Assembly (NCBI RefSeq): GCF_900188385.1
Contig: NZ_FZOI01000014.1
Coordinates: forward strand, 1-64,000
Direction: 5' to 3'
Length of the DNA stretch: 64,000 nucleotides
Origin: Azospirillum sp. RU38E
Lineage (GTDB): Bacteria; Pseudomonadota; Alphaproteobacteria; Azospirillales; Azospirillaceae
The notes under the pieces: generated by a model
What the model was told of the DNA's origin: nothing
Databases searched by the model: none
The model's input: only the letters and a program-made list of their open reading frames with translations
Made by a program: the position numbers and the translations under genes
Shown here: one piece after another, positions 16,763 to 24,804 of the stretch
How positions within the stretch are numbered: position 1 is the first letter of the stretch
How the letters are laid out: each line of letters begins with the position of its first letter

Positions 16763-17950
16763 TTACTTCCCCGCCCCCACATAGGGCCGGTGCAGGGCGA
16801 CCTCGCGGTTCAGCTCCACACCAAACCCGGGCTTGTCGGACAGTTTCAGCTTGCCATTCACCGGCACCGGCTCACCCAGCAGCTGCGGGTGGAACATCGG
16901 CACCACCTTGTCGGCCTTGGGCGCCATCATCAGGAATTCGGCGAACGGGCTGTTATGCCGGGTGATGACGAAGTGATAGGAATAGACCGAGCTGCCGTGC
17001 GGAATGACCATGATGCCCCGGCTGTCAGCCATGTTGGCAATCTTGGTCAGCTCCGTCACGCCACCGCACCAGCCAACATCGGGTTGGATGATGTCGCAGC
17101 AATCCATCTCCATCAGCATCCGGAAGCCCCAGCGGGTGGCCTCATGCTCACCCGTGGTCACCAACATGCCCGGCGGGGCTGCCTTCTTCAGCGCGGCATA
17201 GCCCCAGTAATCGTCGGGCGACAACGCCTCTTCGATCCATTTCAGGCCGTATTCCTGCGCCTTGTGGGCCAGCTTGGTGGCGTAATTCAGGTCCAGTGCC
17301 ATCCAGCAATCGAACATCAGCCAGAAATCCGGCCCCACCCGCTCCCGCATGGTGGCCAGTTCCTCGATATTCTTGCGCAGGCCCTCTTCCCCTTCGGCCG
17401 GGCCGTGATGCAGCGGCATCTTGCCACCGATGAAGCCCATTTCCTTGGCCAGATCGGGCCGGGCACCGGTGGCGTAGAAGGTCAGCTCATCGCGCACGGC
17501 ACCGCCCAGCAGGTGGTAGACCGGCTCCTGCCGCAGCTTGCCCAGCAGGTCCCACAGGGCCAGGTCGACGCCGGAAATGGCGTTCACCACCAGACCCTTG
17601 CGGCCATAATACTGGGAACCGAAATACATCTGGTCCCAGATCTTCTCCACTTCCACCGGCGAACGCCCGATCAGGAAGCGGGAGAAGTGCTTTTCCACCA
17701 GATAGCAGGCGGGCTCACCCCCGGTGGTGACGGCAAAACCGACCGTGCCGTCGGCCGCCTCGATCTCCACCACCAGCGTGCCCAGCACATTAATGCCGAA
17801 GCTCTGCCGGCTTTGGCGGTATTCCGGATACCGGCTCATCGGCGTGGCAATATGGTCGTCGATCCAATGGCCGTCGCCCTGGTCATGATAATCGGCACCG
17901 CCACCCCGCACCACATAGGCACGAACATCGCGGATAAGGGGAAAGCCCAT
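16763..17950 (-). CDS. rhmD: L-rhamnonate dehydratase
   Basis: A 395-residue enolase-superfamily enzyme of the mandelate racemase subgroup. The N-terminus [25 protein letters not shown] and the downstream [21 protein letters not shown] match rhamnonate dehydratase. Metal ligands are visible in [24 protein letters not shown] and [12 protein letters not shown], and the catalytic His lies in [12 protein letters not shown]. It dehydrates L-rhamnonate to 2-keto-3-deoxy-L-rhamnonate. I use ATG 17950 because the alternative GTG at 17962 abuts the ribosome-binding site. It is divergent from rhamnose 1-dehydrogenase. Confidence 0.93.
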   Translation of the reverse strand: MGFPLIRDVRAYVVRGGGADYHDQGDGHWIDDHIATPMSRYPEYRQSRQSFGINVLGTLVVEIEAADGTVGFAVTTGGEPACYLVEKHFSRFLIGRSPVEVEKIWDQMYFGSQYYGRKGLVVNAISGVDLALWDLLGKLRQEPVYHLLGGAVRDELTFYATGARPDLAKEMGFIGGKMPLHHGPAEGEEGLRKNIEELATMRERVGPDFWLMFDCWMALDLNYATKLAHKAQEYGLKWIEEALSPDDYWGYAALKKAAPPGMLVTTGEHEATRWGFRMLMEMDCCDIIQPDVGWCGGVTELTKIANMADSRGIMVIPHGSSVYSYHFVITRHNSPFAEFLMMAPKADKVVPMFHPQLLGEPVPVNGKLKLSDKPGFGVELNREVALHRPYVGAGK

Positions 17951-18153
17951 GATGCTGTCCACTCCCTGGAGGGGCGATCATCGCCCGTTCTCATTTATGG
18001 GATACTGTTCTATAAAATGGGACTTGCCCTGTCAATGATGTCGATGCGTGGGGTGGCTTGATAGAAACTTGGGTAGGTAAAGCTCCCCCTTGCTGTCTAT
18101 TTTGCTTTATGAGAGTTATGTCCGCAATATGGGACTCACAATCGGAGGAAATG
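17951..18153. promoter_or_regulatory. Divergent rhamnose promoter region with repeated ATGGGA boxes
   Basis: The region separates rhmD (minus) from rhamnose 1-dehydrogenase (plus). ATGGGA occurs at 17997-18002, 18017-18022 (20 bp apart, two helical turns) and 18129-18134. The first two flank an imperfect TGGGA-TACTG-TTCTA inverted element resembling IclR-type operators. No regulator gene is next to it, so the cognate factor is unknown. Confidence 0.4.
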
Positions 18154-18915
18154 ATGCTGCTTGAAGGCAAGACGGTGCTGGTAACGGGCGCCTCGCGCGG
18201 GATTGGCGCGGCGGTGGCGGTGGAATGCGCCCGCCACGGGGCCAATGTGGCGATCAATTACGCCAGCAGCCCGGATGCCGCCGATGCGGTGGTGGCGGAG
18301 ATTGAGGCACTGGGCCGCCGCGCCATCGCCGTGAAGGGCGACGTGGCCGATCCGGCCGCCGCCACCGACTTTGCCAAGGCGGCGGTGGATGCCTTTGGCA
18401 GCGTGGATGTGTTCGTGTCCAACGCCGGCATCTGCCCCTTCCACAGCTTCCTGGACATGCCGGCGGAGGTGGTGGACCGCACCATCAAGGTGAATCTGAA
18501 CGGCGCCTTCTACATGACTCAGGCGGCAGCCAACCGGATGAAGGATCAGGGCAAGGGCGGTGCCATCGTCGCCATCTCCTCCATCTCCGCCCTGGTCGGC
18601 GGCGGGATGCAGACCCATTACACGCCCACAAAGGCGGGTGTGCATTCGCTGATGCAGAGCTGCGCCATCGCGCTCGGCCCCTATGGCATCCGCTGCAATT
18701 CCGTGCTGCCCGGTACCATCATCACCGACATCAACCGCGATGATCTGGCTGATGAGGCCAAGCGCAAATATATGGAAGGCCGCATTCCGCTGGGCCGCCT
18801 GGGCCAGCCGGAGGATATTGGCGGTGCCGTGGTCTTCCTGGCCTCCGACATGGCGCGCTACGTCACCGGTGCGGCCATCCTGGTGGATGGCGGTGCGTTT
18901 GTGAACTTGCAGTAA
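18154..18915 (+). CDS. L-rhamnose 1-dehydrogenase (NAD(P)+), SDR family
   Basis: A 253-residue SDR starting at the second ATG (18154), 5 nt after a GGAGG box; the first ATG at 18151 is too close. It shows TGASRGIG for cofactor binding, SNAGICPFHSFLDMP, the catalytic serine in AISSISALVG and YTPTK near residue 155. The string GICPFHSFLDMP and the QTHYTPTKAG and LVDGGAFVNLQ segments closely match Azotobacter-type L-rhamnose 1-dehydrogenase. It makes L-rhamnono-lactone. No lactonase gene is seen nearby. Confidence 0.92.
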   Translation: MLLEGKTVLVTGASRGIGAAVAVECARHGANVAINYASSPDAADAVVAEIEALGRRAIAVKGDVADPAAATDFAKAAVDAFGSVDVFVSNAGICPFHSFLDMPAEVVDRTIKVNLNGAFYMTQAAANRMKDQGKGGAIVAISSISALVGGGMQTHYTPTKAGVHSLMQSCAIALGPYGIRCNSVLPGTIITDINRDDLADEAKRKYMEGRIPLGRLGQPEDIGGAVVFLASDMARYVTGAAILVDGGAFVNLQ

Positions 18916-18925
18916 CCAGATTCAT

Positions 18926-18958
18926 CCAGCCCCGGCGGGTTGATCCCGCCGGGGCTGG
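18926..18958. terminator. Hairpin terminator after rhamnose 1-dehydrogenase
   Basis: CCAGCCCCGGCGGG (18926-18939) pairs perfectly with CCCGCCGGGGCTGG (18945-18958) around TTGAT. It lies between two convergent genes and has no clear T tract. Confidence 0.7.
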
Positions 18959-18980
18959 AGTTCGGGGTACAATAGCGCCT

Positions 18981-19829
18981 TTATACCCCAGGCGGCACAT
19001 GGCTGATGCCATGGGTGGCAAAGATGCCGGCAATGCGACCGTCGGCCAGCAGGCCGGCCATTATATCTTCCAGCCGATAGCCCAGGTCGCGGCTGTCGGT
19101 TTTCACCGCCAGGCCGATCTCCCAAGCCTGTTTCAACAGGCCGGGGAACGGCCCGCGCCGGATGACCAGGCCCTTGGCCTTGCCGGCCAATCCCTGTTCC
19201 ACCTGGGCCAGAGTCGCCATCGCCGCACCCGCATTGCCCTCTGTCAGGTCGGCCAGGGCTGCAGCGGGTGTCAGGTGGTGAACCACATCCCCGCGCAGCC
19301 GGCCGCCAAACGCCCCGGTCAGATAGAAATCCGGCACACTGTCCGTCTCCACGGCAACCGCGCTGCCCGCCATCTCCACCAGATTTCCCCGGCATTCGGT
19401 GCGCGCCGGATTGCAGGCCAGCGCGAAACTTTCCCGGTGATAGGGGGCGGTCAGCACCGCCATATCGTTGCGCAGGCCGAATTCCCGGTCATGGGGAACA
19501 TGCATCATGATATCCGCCACCGGTTCGCCCAGGATGGAGCCCTTCCAGACGGCGTTGCGCAGATCATCATCCATATTCTCGTCGGCCGTCAGTTCCATGA
19601 ATTCCGCCTTCAGGCCCAGCTTTTCCGCCAGGGCCCGGCCGATATCCACGTCAATGCCAACCAGCCTGCCCTCTGCCCGCCAGGACCAGGGGGGATTGTC
19701 CCGATAGACGGCGATGCGCAGCACGCCCTTGGCCATCACCTTGTCCAGCGGGGCGGCCGGGCTGGAACGCGAAAACCCTGCCGCAAGCGGCAGGGTTGTG
19801 ATCAGCGTCAGCAGATGACGCCTGTTCAT
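18981..19829 (-). CDS. Periplasmic solute-binding-like protein (XoxJ/MxaJ-type)
   Basis: A 282-residue exported protein (MNRRHLLTLITTLPLAAGFSR, signal peptide) of the bacterial solute-binding family 3, with LRIAVYRDNPPWSW and GIDVDIGRALAEKLGLKAEF. No amino-acid permease is nearby. Instead it overlaps a PedF-type cytochrome c gene by ATGA. This pairing matches the XoxG-XoxJ or MxaJ partners of PQQ alcohol/methanol dehydrogenases, where the J protein helps mature or assist the quinoprotein. I start at ATG 19829, which overlaps the upstream stop. Confidence 0.8.
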   Translation of the reverse strand: MNRRHLLTLITTLPLAAGFSRSSPAAPLDKVMAKGVLRIAVYRDNPPWSWRAEGRLVGIDVDIGRALAEKLGLKAEFMELTADENMDDDLRNAVWKGSILGEPVADIMMHVPHDREFGLRNDMAVLTAPYHRESFALACNPARTECRGNLVEMAGSAVAVETDSVPDFYLTGAFGGRLRGDVVHHLTPAAALADLTEGNAGAAMATLAQVEQGLAGKAKGLVIRRGPFPGLLKQAWEIGLAVKTDSRDLGYRLEDIMAGLLADGRIAGIFATHGISHVPPGV

Positions 19830-20254
19830 TGCGGAACCGTTTCCAGCCAGGCGCGAATGGCCCAACCGGCCTCCTGGCCTAGTACCTCCCCAAAGGCGGG
19901 CATATAGACCTTGCCATCGCGCGATGCGCCTTTGCGGAAACGTTCGGAGAACCATTCATCGCCGGTATCCCCCGTCTCCAGAAAGCGCAGATCGGGGGCG
20001 ATGCCGCCGGAAATGGCGCCCAGCCCGTGGCAGCGGGCGCAATTCTGGTTATAGGCCGACGCCCCGATCTCAATGGCCCGCTTGTTCCCGCGATAGGGGT
20101 TGCTGGGCCGCCAGTCCGGCCCCAGCTTCTCCAGCCCATCGGTGTTCACCGGTTGCGGGGTGACATCCCCATGCGCCAGCACGGGCAGGGAAAAACTGGC
20201 GGACAGCAGGGCAGCGGCGATCAGGCCGGCGGCGAGGCGGGCGGGCGACGGCAT
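19826..20254 (-). CDS. pedF: Cytochrome c-550, PedF-type
   Basis: A 142-residue secreted cytochrome c: a signal peptide ends around VLAHGD, and a single haem site CARCH (residues about 74-78) lies in YNQNCARCHGLGAISGGIAPDLR. The distal Met is in VYMPAFGE. The AHGDVTPQPV N-terminus and AISGGIAPDLR are hallmarks of PedF, the electron acceptor of PQQ-dependent alcohol dehydrogenases. A GAGGAAATCACC leader precedes the ATG. It is divergent from the beta-propeller/ABC operon of the same functional set. Confidence 0.9.
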   Translation of the reverse strand: MPSPARLAAGLIAAALLSASFSLPVLAHGDVTPQPVNTDGLEKLGPDWRPSNPYRGNKRAIEIGASAYNQNCARCHGLGAISGGIAPDLRFLETGDTGDEWFSERFRKGASRDGKVYMPAFGEVLGQEAGWAIRAWLETVPQ

Positions 20255-20388
20255 GGTGATTTCCTCAGGGAAGAATGGTCGGTGACGGGCTGGCGAAGCA
20301 GCCTTGCAATGGTTGGAAGGGTAACCGTTTCCCCCTGCGCACCTAATTGGACTTTGGTGCCAAAGCGCTTTCCACGGGCTTTCGGGGA

Positions 20389-20407
20389 CATGCTGCCATG
20401 GTCTAAT
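20389..20407 (+). promoter_or_regulatory. Shared upstream box, copy 1
   Basis: CATGCTGCCATGGTCTAAT lies 70 bp before the beta-propeller gene. A near copy, with 17 of 19 positions identical, occurs at 24724-24742, 63 bp before the second ABC operon. TCTAAT could serve as the -10 element with the conserved bases upstream as an activator site. Apart from this box the divergent region 20255-20476 shows nothing I can name. Confidence 0.55.
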
Positions 20408-20476
20408 GGCCCCGCGCATGGCGGCCCGATAGGCTTGCCGGTCAATGGCTGGAAAAGCCTGTCCGGGGGAGGAAAG

Positions 20477-21442
20477 ATGATGCGTCGATGGGTATTGCCC
20501 GTTTTCCTGGGTGTGGCCATGGCAGCGCCGGCCCATGCCGGCACGCTTTATGTCTCCAACGAGCGCGATAACAGCCTGACCTTGATCGACACTTCCAGCT
20601 TGACGGTGACCGGCACCATCAAGGTGGGGGCGCGGCCGCGCGGCATCACGCTGTCCGCCGATGGCAAGCAGCTTTACATCTGCGCCAGTGATGATGACAC
20701 GGTTCAGGTGCTGGATATTGCCACGGGCAAGCTGCTGCATGACCTGCCGTCGGGGGACGATCCCGAACAGTTCGCCCTAGCCCCCGACGGCAGCCATCTG
20801 TTCATCGCCAATGAAGATGACAATGTCGTCACCGTGGTGGATGTGCCCAGCCGCGCCGTCGCCTATCAGATCGATGTCGGGGTGGAGCCGGAGGGGATGG
20901 CCGTCAGCCCCGACGGCAAATGGGCGGTCAATACGTCAGAGACCACCAACATGGTGCATTGGATCGACACCGCCACCCGGCAACTGGTGGATAATACCCA
21001 GGTGGATGCCCGGCCCCGCCATGCCGAATTTTCCGCCGATGGCAAACAGCTTTGGGTGTCGGCGGAAATTGGCGGCACGGTGAAGGTGATTGATGTCGCC
21101 AGCCGGCAGGTGCGCCAGACCATCGGCTTTGCCATCAAGGGCGTGCAGGCGGACAAGCTGCAGCCGGTCGGTATCAAGCTGTCCCGGGATGGAAGGCTGG
21201 CCTTTGTGGCGTTGGGGCCGGCCAACCATGTGGCGGTGGTGGATACGGCCAGCTTTCAGGTGAAGGATTATCTGCTGGTCGGCCGCCGGGTCTGGCACAT
21301 GGCGCTTTCGCCGGATGGCAAGACGCTGTTCACCACCAATGGCGTCTCCAACGATGTTTCCGTCATTGATGTGGAGGCGTTGAAGGTGGTGAAATCCATC
21401 CCGGTCGGGCGCTATCCCTGGGGCGCGGCGGTGGTGCCGTGA
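20477..21442 (+). CDS. PQQ-dependent catabolism-associated YVTN beta-propeller protein
   Basis: A 321-residue secreted protein: signal peptide MMRRWVLPVFLGVAMAAPAHA, then seven repeats of the YVTN/40-residue beta-propeller type (for example LYVSNERDNSLTLIDTSS and LFIANEDDNVVTVVDVPS). It matches the beta-propeller proteins encoded with PQQ alcohol dehydrogenase systems. A GGGGGAGGA box precedes the start; ATG 20480 is equally possible. It overlaps the ABC ATPase gene by 4 bp and is the first gene of a three-gene operon. Its likely role is periplasmic, but its ligand is unknown. Confidence 0.9.
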   Translation: MMRRWVLPVFLGVAMAAPAHAGTLYVSNERDNSLTLIDTSSLTVTGTIKVGARPRGITLSADGKQLYICASDDDTVQVLDIATGKLLHDLPSGDDPEQFALAPDGSHLFIANEDDNVVTVVDVPSRAVAYQIDVGVEPEGMAVSPDGKWAVNTSETTNMVHWIDTATRQLVDNTQVDARPRHAEFSADGKQLWVSAEIGGTVKVIDVASRQVRQTIGFAIKGVQADKLQPVGIKLSRDGRLAFVALGPANHVAVVDTASFQVKDYLLVGRRVWHMALSPDGKTLFTTNGVSNDVSVIDVEALKVVKSIPVGRYPWGAAVVP

Positions 21443-22179
21443 CGGCGGCGCTCTCCGTCACCGGCCTGCGCTTTGCCTATGGCAAGGACGGGTTTGCCCT
21501 GCGGGATGTTAATTTTGCCGTAGCACCTGGCCGCTTCACCGCCCTGCTGGGGGCCAATGGGGCGGGCAAATCCACCCTGATGGGGTTGCTGACACGGCTT
21601 TTCACCCCCGATCAGGGGGATATCCGGGTCTGCGGCCATGATCTGCGGCGCAACCCGCGCGCCGGGTTGGCGGCTATGGGTGTGGTGTTCCAGCAGCCGA
21701 CCCTGGATCTGGACCTGACAGTGCGCCAGAATCTTACCTATGCGGCGGGCCTGCGCGGCCTCGGCGGGCGAGAGACGGCCTCCCGCATCGCCGCGCTGCT
21801 GGACCGCTTCGTCCTGTCGCCGCGGGCCTGCGACAAGGTGCGGCTGCTGAATGGCGGGCATCGCCGGCGGGTGGAACTGGCCCGCGCCCTGCTGCACCGG
21901 CCGCCCCTGCTGATCCTGGATGAACCCACCGTCGGGCTGGATGCCCCGTCCCGCCGCGATCTGGTGGCGCATGTACACCGGCTTTGTCAGGAGGAAGGTG
22001 TCAGCGTGCTATGGGCCACGCATCTGTTTGATGAGGTGGCGCCGGGTGATGATGTGGTGCTGCTGCACCGGGGTGCCGTGCGGGCACGGGGGAGCGTGCC
22101 AGACCTGCTGGCCGTCAGCGGGGCCAGCGATCTGGCCGGTGCCTTCCAGGCGCTGACGACAGAGGGGGCGGCGGCATGA
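21439..22179 (+). CDS. ABC transporter ATPase of PQQ-alcohol-dehydrogenase system
   Basis: A 246-residue ABC ATPase starting at a GTG that overlaps the upstream stop (GTGA). It has Walker A GANGAGKST, a Q-loop VVFQQPTLDLDLT, Walker B LLILDEPTVGLD and the H-loop ATHLFDEV. The signature is unusual: LNGGHRRRVELARA instead of LSGGQ. It pairs with the permease that follows with an ATGA overlap. In Pseudomonas ped and Methylorubrum lut-type clusters equivalent ABC pairs accompany quinoprotein alcohol oxidation and lanthanide homeostasis. The substrate is not proven. Confidence 0.88.
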   Translation: MTAALSVTGLRFAYGKDGFALRDVNFAVAPGRFTALLGANGAGKSTLMGLLTRLFTPDQGDIRVCGHDLRRNPRAGLAAMGVVFQQPTLDLDLTVRQNLTYAAGLRGLGGRETASRIAALLDRFVLSPRACDKVRLLNGGHRRRVELARALLHRPPLLILDEPTVGLDAPSRRDLVAHVHRLCQEEGVSVLWATHLFDEVAPGDDVVLLHRGAVRARGSVPDLLAVSGASDLAGAFQALTTEGAAA

Positions 22180-22982
22180 TGGCCTATCTGCGGGCGCTGC
22201 GCGCCATTATCTGGCGGGAAATGCTGCGTTTTCTGCATCAGCGGGAACGGTTCGTGTCCGCCCTGGTGCGGCCGCTGGTCTGGCTGTTCATCTTTGCCGC
22301 TGGCTTCCGTGCGGCGCTGGGCATTTCGGTGCAGCCGCCCTATGACACCTATATCACCTATGAAATCTATGTGCTTCCGGGGCTGGCTGCCATGGTGCTG
22401 CTGTTCAACGGGATGCAAAGCAGCCTCTCCATGGTCTATGACCGGGAGATGGGCAGTATGCGGCTGCTGCTGACTTCCCCCCTGCCCCGGGAATTTCTGC
22501 TGCTGGCCAAGCTGCTGGCCGGGGCGGTGGTGGGGCTGGTTCAGGTGGCGGCCTTTCTGGCCATTGCCGCCCTGGCGGGGCTGACGGCCCCTGCCCCCGG
22601 ATATCTGACGGTGATCCCCGCCCTGTTGCTGGCCGGTCTGATGCTGGGCGCGGTTGGCATGTTGCTCTCCAGCACCATCCGGCAATTGGAGAATTTTGCC
22701 GGGGTGATGAATTTCGTCATCTTTCCGGCTTTCTTTCTGTCCTCAGCACTCTATCCCCTGTGGAAGATGCGGGAGGGCAGCGAATGGCTCTATCAGCTTG
22801 CACGCTGCAACCCCTTCACCCATGCGGTGGAACTGATCCGCTTTGCGCTTTATGGCCGGCTGGAGCCGGCGGCAGCAGCCTGGGTCGCCGGGGCGACACT
22901 GGTTTTCCTGCTGCTCTCCTTCTGGGCCTATAACCCGGCACGCGGCCTGATGCCGCGTAAGGCCGGCGCTGGCGAGGGCTGA
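22176..22982 (+). CDS. ABC-2 type permease of PQQ-alcohol-dehydrogenase system
   Basis: A 268-residue ABC-2 type membrane protein with about six transmembrane helices and the family segment MVYDREMGSMRLLLTSPLPREF near residues 87-108, then FFLSSALYPLW. It matches the alcohol ABC transporter permease (PedC-like) family found with PQQ systems. It is the last gene of the propeller-ATPase-permease operon and faces a terminator serving the convergent porin gene. Confidence 0.88.
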   Translation: MMAYLRALRAIIWREMLRFLHQRERFVSALVRPLVWLFIFAAGFRAALGISVQPPYDTYITYEIYVLPGLAAMVLLFNGMQSSLSMVYDREMGSMRLLLTSPLPREFLLLAKLLAGAVVGLVQVAAFLAIAALAGLTAPAPGYLTVIPALLLAGLMLGAVGMLLSSTIRQLENFAGVMNFVIFPAFFLSSALYPLWKMREGSEWLYQLARCNPFTHAVELIRFALYGRLEPAAAAWVAGATLVFLLLSFWAYNPARGLMPRKAGAGEG

Positions 22983-22989
22983 TAAAAAA

Positions 22990-23016
22990 GACCGCCCGGT
23001 GTGCTGCCGGGCGGTC
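22990..23016 (-). terminator. Rho-independent terminator for the porin gene
   Basis: GACCGCCCGG (22990-22999) pairs with CCGGGCGGTC (23007-23016). On the minus strand the stem is followed by TTTTTT. It may also stop the convergent ABC operon. Confidence 0.9.
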
Positions 23017-23067
23017 GCAGTGTCGCGCGGGAAGCGGCGGATCGCCCGCCGCCCCCACCCGGGAGGA

Positions 23068-24456
23068 TCAGAAGAACAGGATCGCACCGATGGCGATGGT
23101 GTCGGACTTGGCCTTGTTGCCGCCATGGGCCTCAGCCGTGGTGTTGATATATTCGCCGACCAGCGTCACCCAATCGGTCAGGGCATAATGGGCGGCCGCC
23201 ACCCAGGATCTGTTTACCGACAACAGGGTCGGGTTCACCTCCCCCTTGGCCAGATCGAGACGGCTTTCACCATAGGAGGCGGCCAGCGTCACCTTGTCGA
23301 TCTTGTAGGTGCCCTGGACATAGAAGCCGTCGCTGTCGCGCCGGTTGCCCTTGGCATCGGCCGAGAGAATGAACAGCCCCGTCGTGCCGACCCCCTTGCC
23401 GGTATAATAATAGCCCAGCAGACCGGCATCGCCGATGCCCAGCTTGCCGCCGACATCGAAGGCGGTCCCCTTGTAATCCGGCCCGCCGGGGGTGGCCGGG
23501 TCATGATCCTGGCTCAGCACGCCCGCCCAGAGCCGGCCGCTGACAGTGCCGCTTTTCACATCATAGGTCGCCTTGGCCTGGAAGCCGGGCGTGTCATTCA
23601 ACTCGCTCTCCCCCGCGGTGGCCAGCGGCTGGAAGATGCCGGCTGAGAGTTTGAAGCCGGCGAAATCGGGCGTCGTATAGGTGATCTGCGGCTGGAAATC
23701 CGTATAGATATAGCCAAGCCCGATGCGCCCCAGCGACGTGTTGGAGGGGGCGGCATTGCCGGCCGCCGTCCCCACCCCCAGCAGGGTGATATCGGACAGG
23801 ATGGCGTCGGAGCCGAACAGGCCGATATCACGCCCCACCTTCACCTCACCAAAGCCGGCGCGGGCGAAGGTCAGATAGGTCTGGCGGAAATCAATGCCGG
23901 AAGTGGTCAGCGCCGTCGGCTGGCCGGCGGAATTGGCACCGCCGCCCCAATTGACACTGTTGATGCCGGGATACATGCCGAAATGTGCCCCGACATCCCA
24001 TCCGCCCTGCCGGGTGGTGACATCGAATTTCAGGAAGCCGGGCAGCAGACCATTGCGGATGGCGCTGGTATCATTGCCGCCCACACTGGCCAGCCCGCCC
24101 ACGACATTCTTGCCCGGACCGGGGCTGTCGGCATTGTCCTTGACATAGAAGCCGTTGACGGAGCCGGAAATCTGCACATTCACCGCCCCGACCTTGAAAC
24201 CGACGCCGCTGTCACTGGCCTGCAGCAGGCGGCCGGGATCGGTCGGGGTGGCGGATGCGGCAACCGGGGCCGGCTTTGCTTTCTCCTCCTCCGCGCGGCG
24301 GGCGGACAGGGCCTGATATTCCTGCTCGCTGAGAATACCTTTGGCCTTCAACTGTTTCAGCAATTCCTCCGTCGTGTCGGCCATGGCGGGGCCGCTGAGC
24401 CCGAAACCCAAAGCCAGGCCGCACGCCCCCAGCCGCAGAACCTTGCGCAGGTGCAT
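23068..24456 (-). CDS. Outer-membrane porin
   Basis: A 462-residue protein with a signal peptide cleaved after AMA, then a short helical/coiled segment (TEELLKQLKAKGILSEQEYQAL) and a long stretch of alternating beta strands ending in the aromatic C-terminus AIGAILFF typical of beta-barrels. This architecture fits the alphaproteobacterial porins with an N-terminal coiled coil (DcaP/porin-like). It is probably trimeric and might admit alcohols or aromatic substrates given the flanking clusters; that is inference. A rho-independent terminator lies just downstream. Confidence 0.85.
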   Translation of the reverse strand: MHLRKVLRLGACGLALGFGLSGPAMADTTEELLKQLKAKGILSEQEYQALSARRAEEEKAKPAPVAASATPTDPGRLLQASDSGVGFKVGAVNVQISGSVNGFYVKDNADSPGPGKNVVGGLASVGGNDTSAIRNGLLPGFLKFDVTTRQGGWDVGAHFGMYPGINSVNWGGGANSAGQPTALTTSGIDFRQTYLTFARAGFGEVKVGRDIGLFGSDAILSDITLLGVGTAAGNAAPSNTSLGRIGLGYIYTDFQPQITYTTPDFAGFKLSAGIFQPLATAGESELNDTPGFQAKATYDVKSGTVSGRLWAGVLSQDHDPATPGGPDYKGTAFDVGGKLGIGDAGLLGYYYTGKGVGTTGLFILSADAKGNRRDSDGFYVQGTYKIDKVTLAASYGESRLDLAKGEVNPTLLSVNRSWVAAAHYALTDWVTLVGEYINTTAEAHGGNKAKSDTIAIGAILFF

Positions 24457-24804
24457 TTTTACCTCCCCTTTTGATGATTGGCCCGTCTCTCGGGCAAGTT
24501 ATCCCCTGTGCCGCTGCAAATATTCGCAGCGGGTGGAACAAAAACGGTGAGATTGAAAAGGTTTCACGGCGACACTTTAGGAAGCATCGAACCGGCTTGA
24601 TATTGGACGTTGGTTTATTGAACTTTGGGGGGAGAGTATTTTCAGCAGAAGCGCCCCTGAAACCATACGCCACAGCGCCGGAAAGGGCATGATCACCTGT
24701 CCCCAGGGCATAGTGGGCTGGCACATGCTTCCTTGGTCTAATATGGCCAGCCTGACCGGGGCCGTAGCATGGGGGCAATGATAAATACTTCCGGGGAGGA
24801 AGCG
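24457..24804. other. Divergent intergenic region, porin / ABC uptake operon
   Basis: This 348-bp AT-richer stretch must hold the promoters of the porin gene (minus) and the ABC/TonB operon (plus). The only element I can define is the shared box at 24724-24742. No small gene or RNA is evident. Confidence 0.5.
24724..24742 (+). promoter_or_regulatory. Shared upstream box, copy 2
   Basis: CATGCTTCCTTGGTCTAAT differs from the box at 20389-20407 at only two positions and sits at a similar distance (63 bp) from its start codon. In both cases GGCC follows within 2 nt. Confidence 0.55.
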
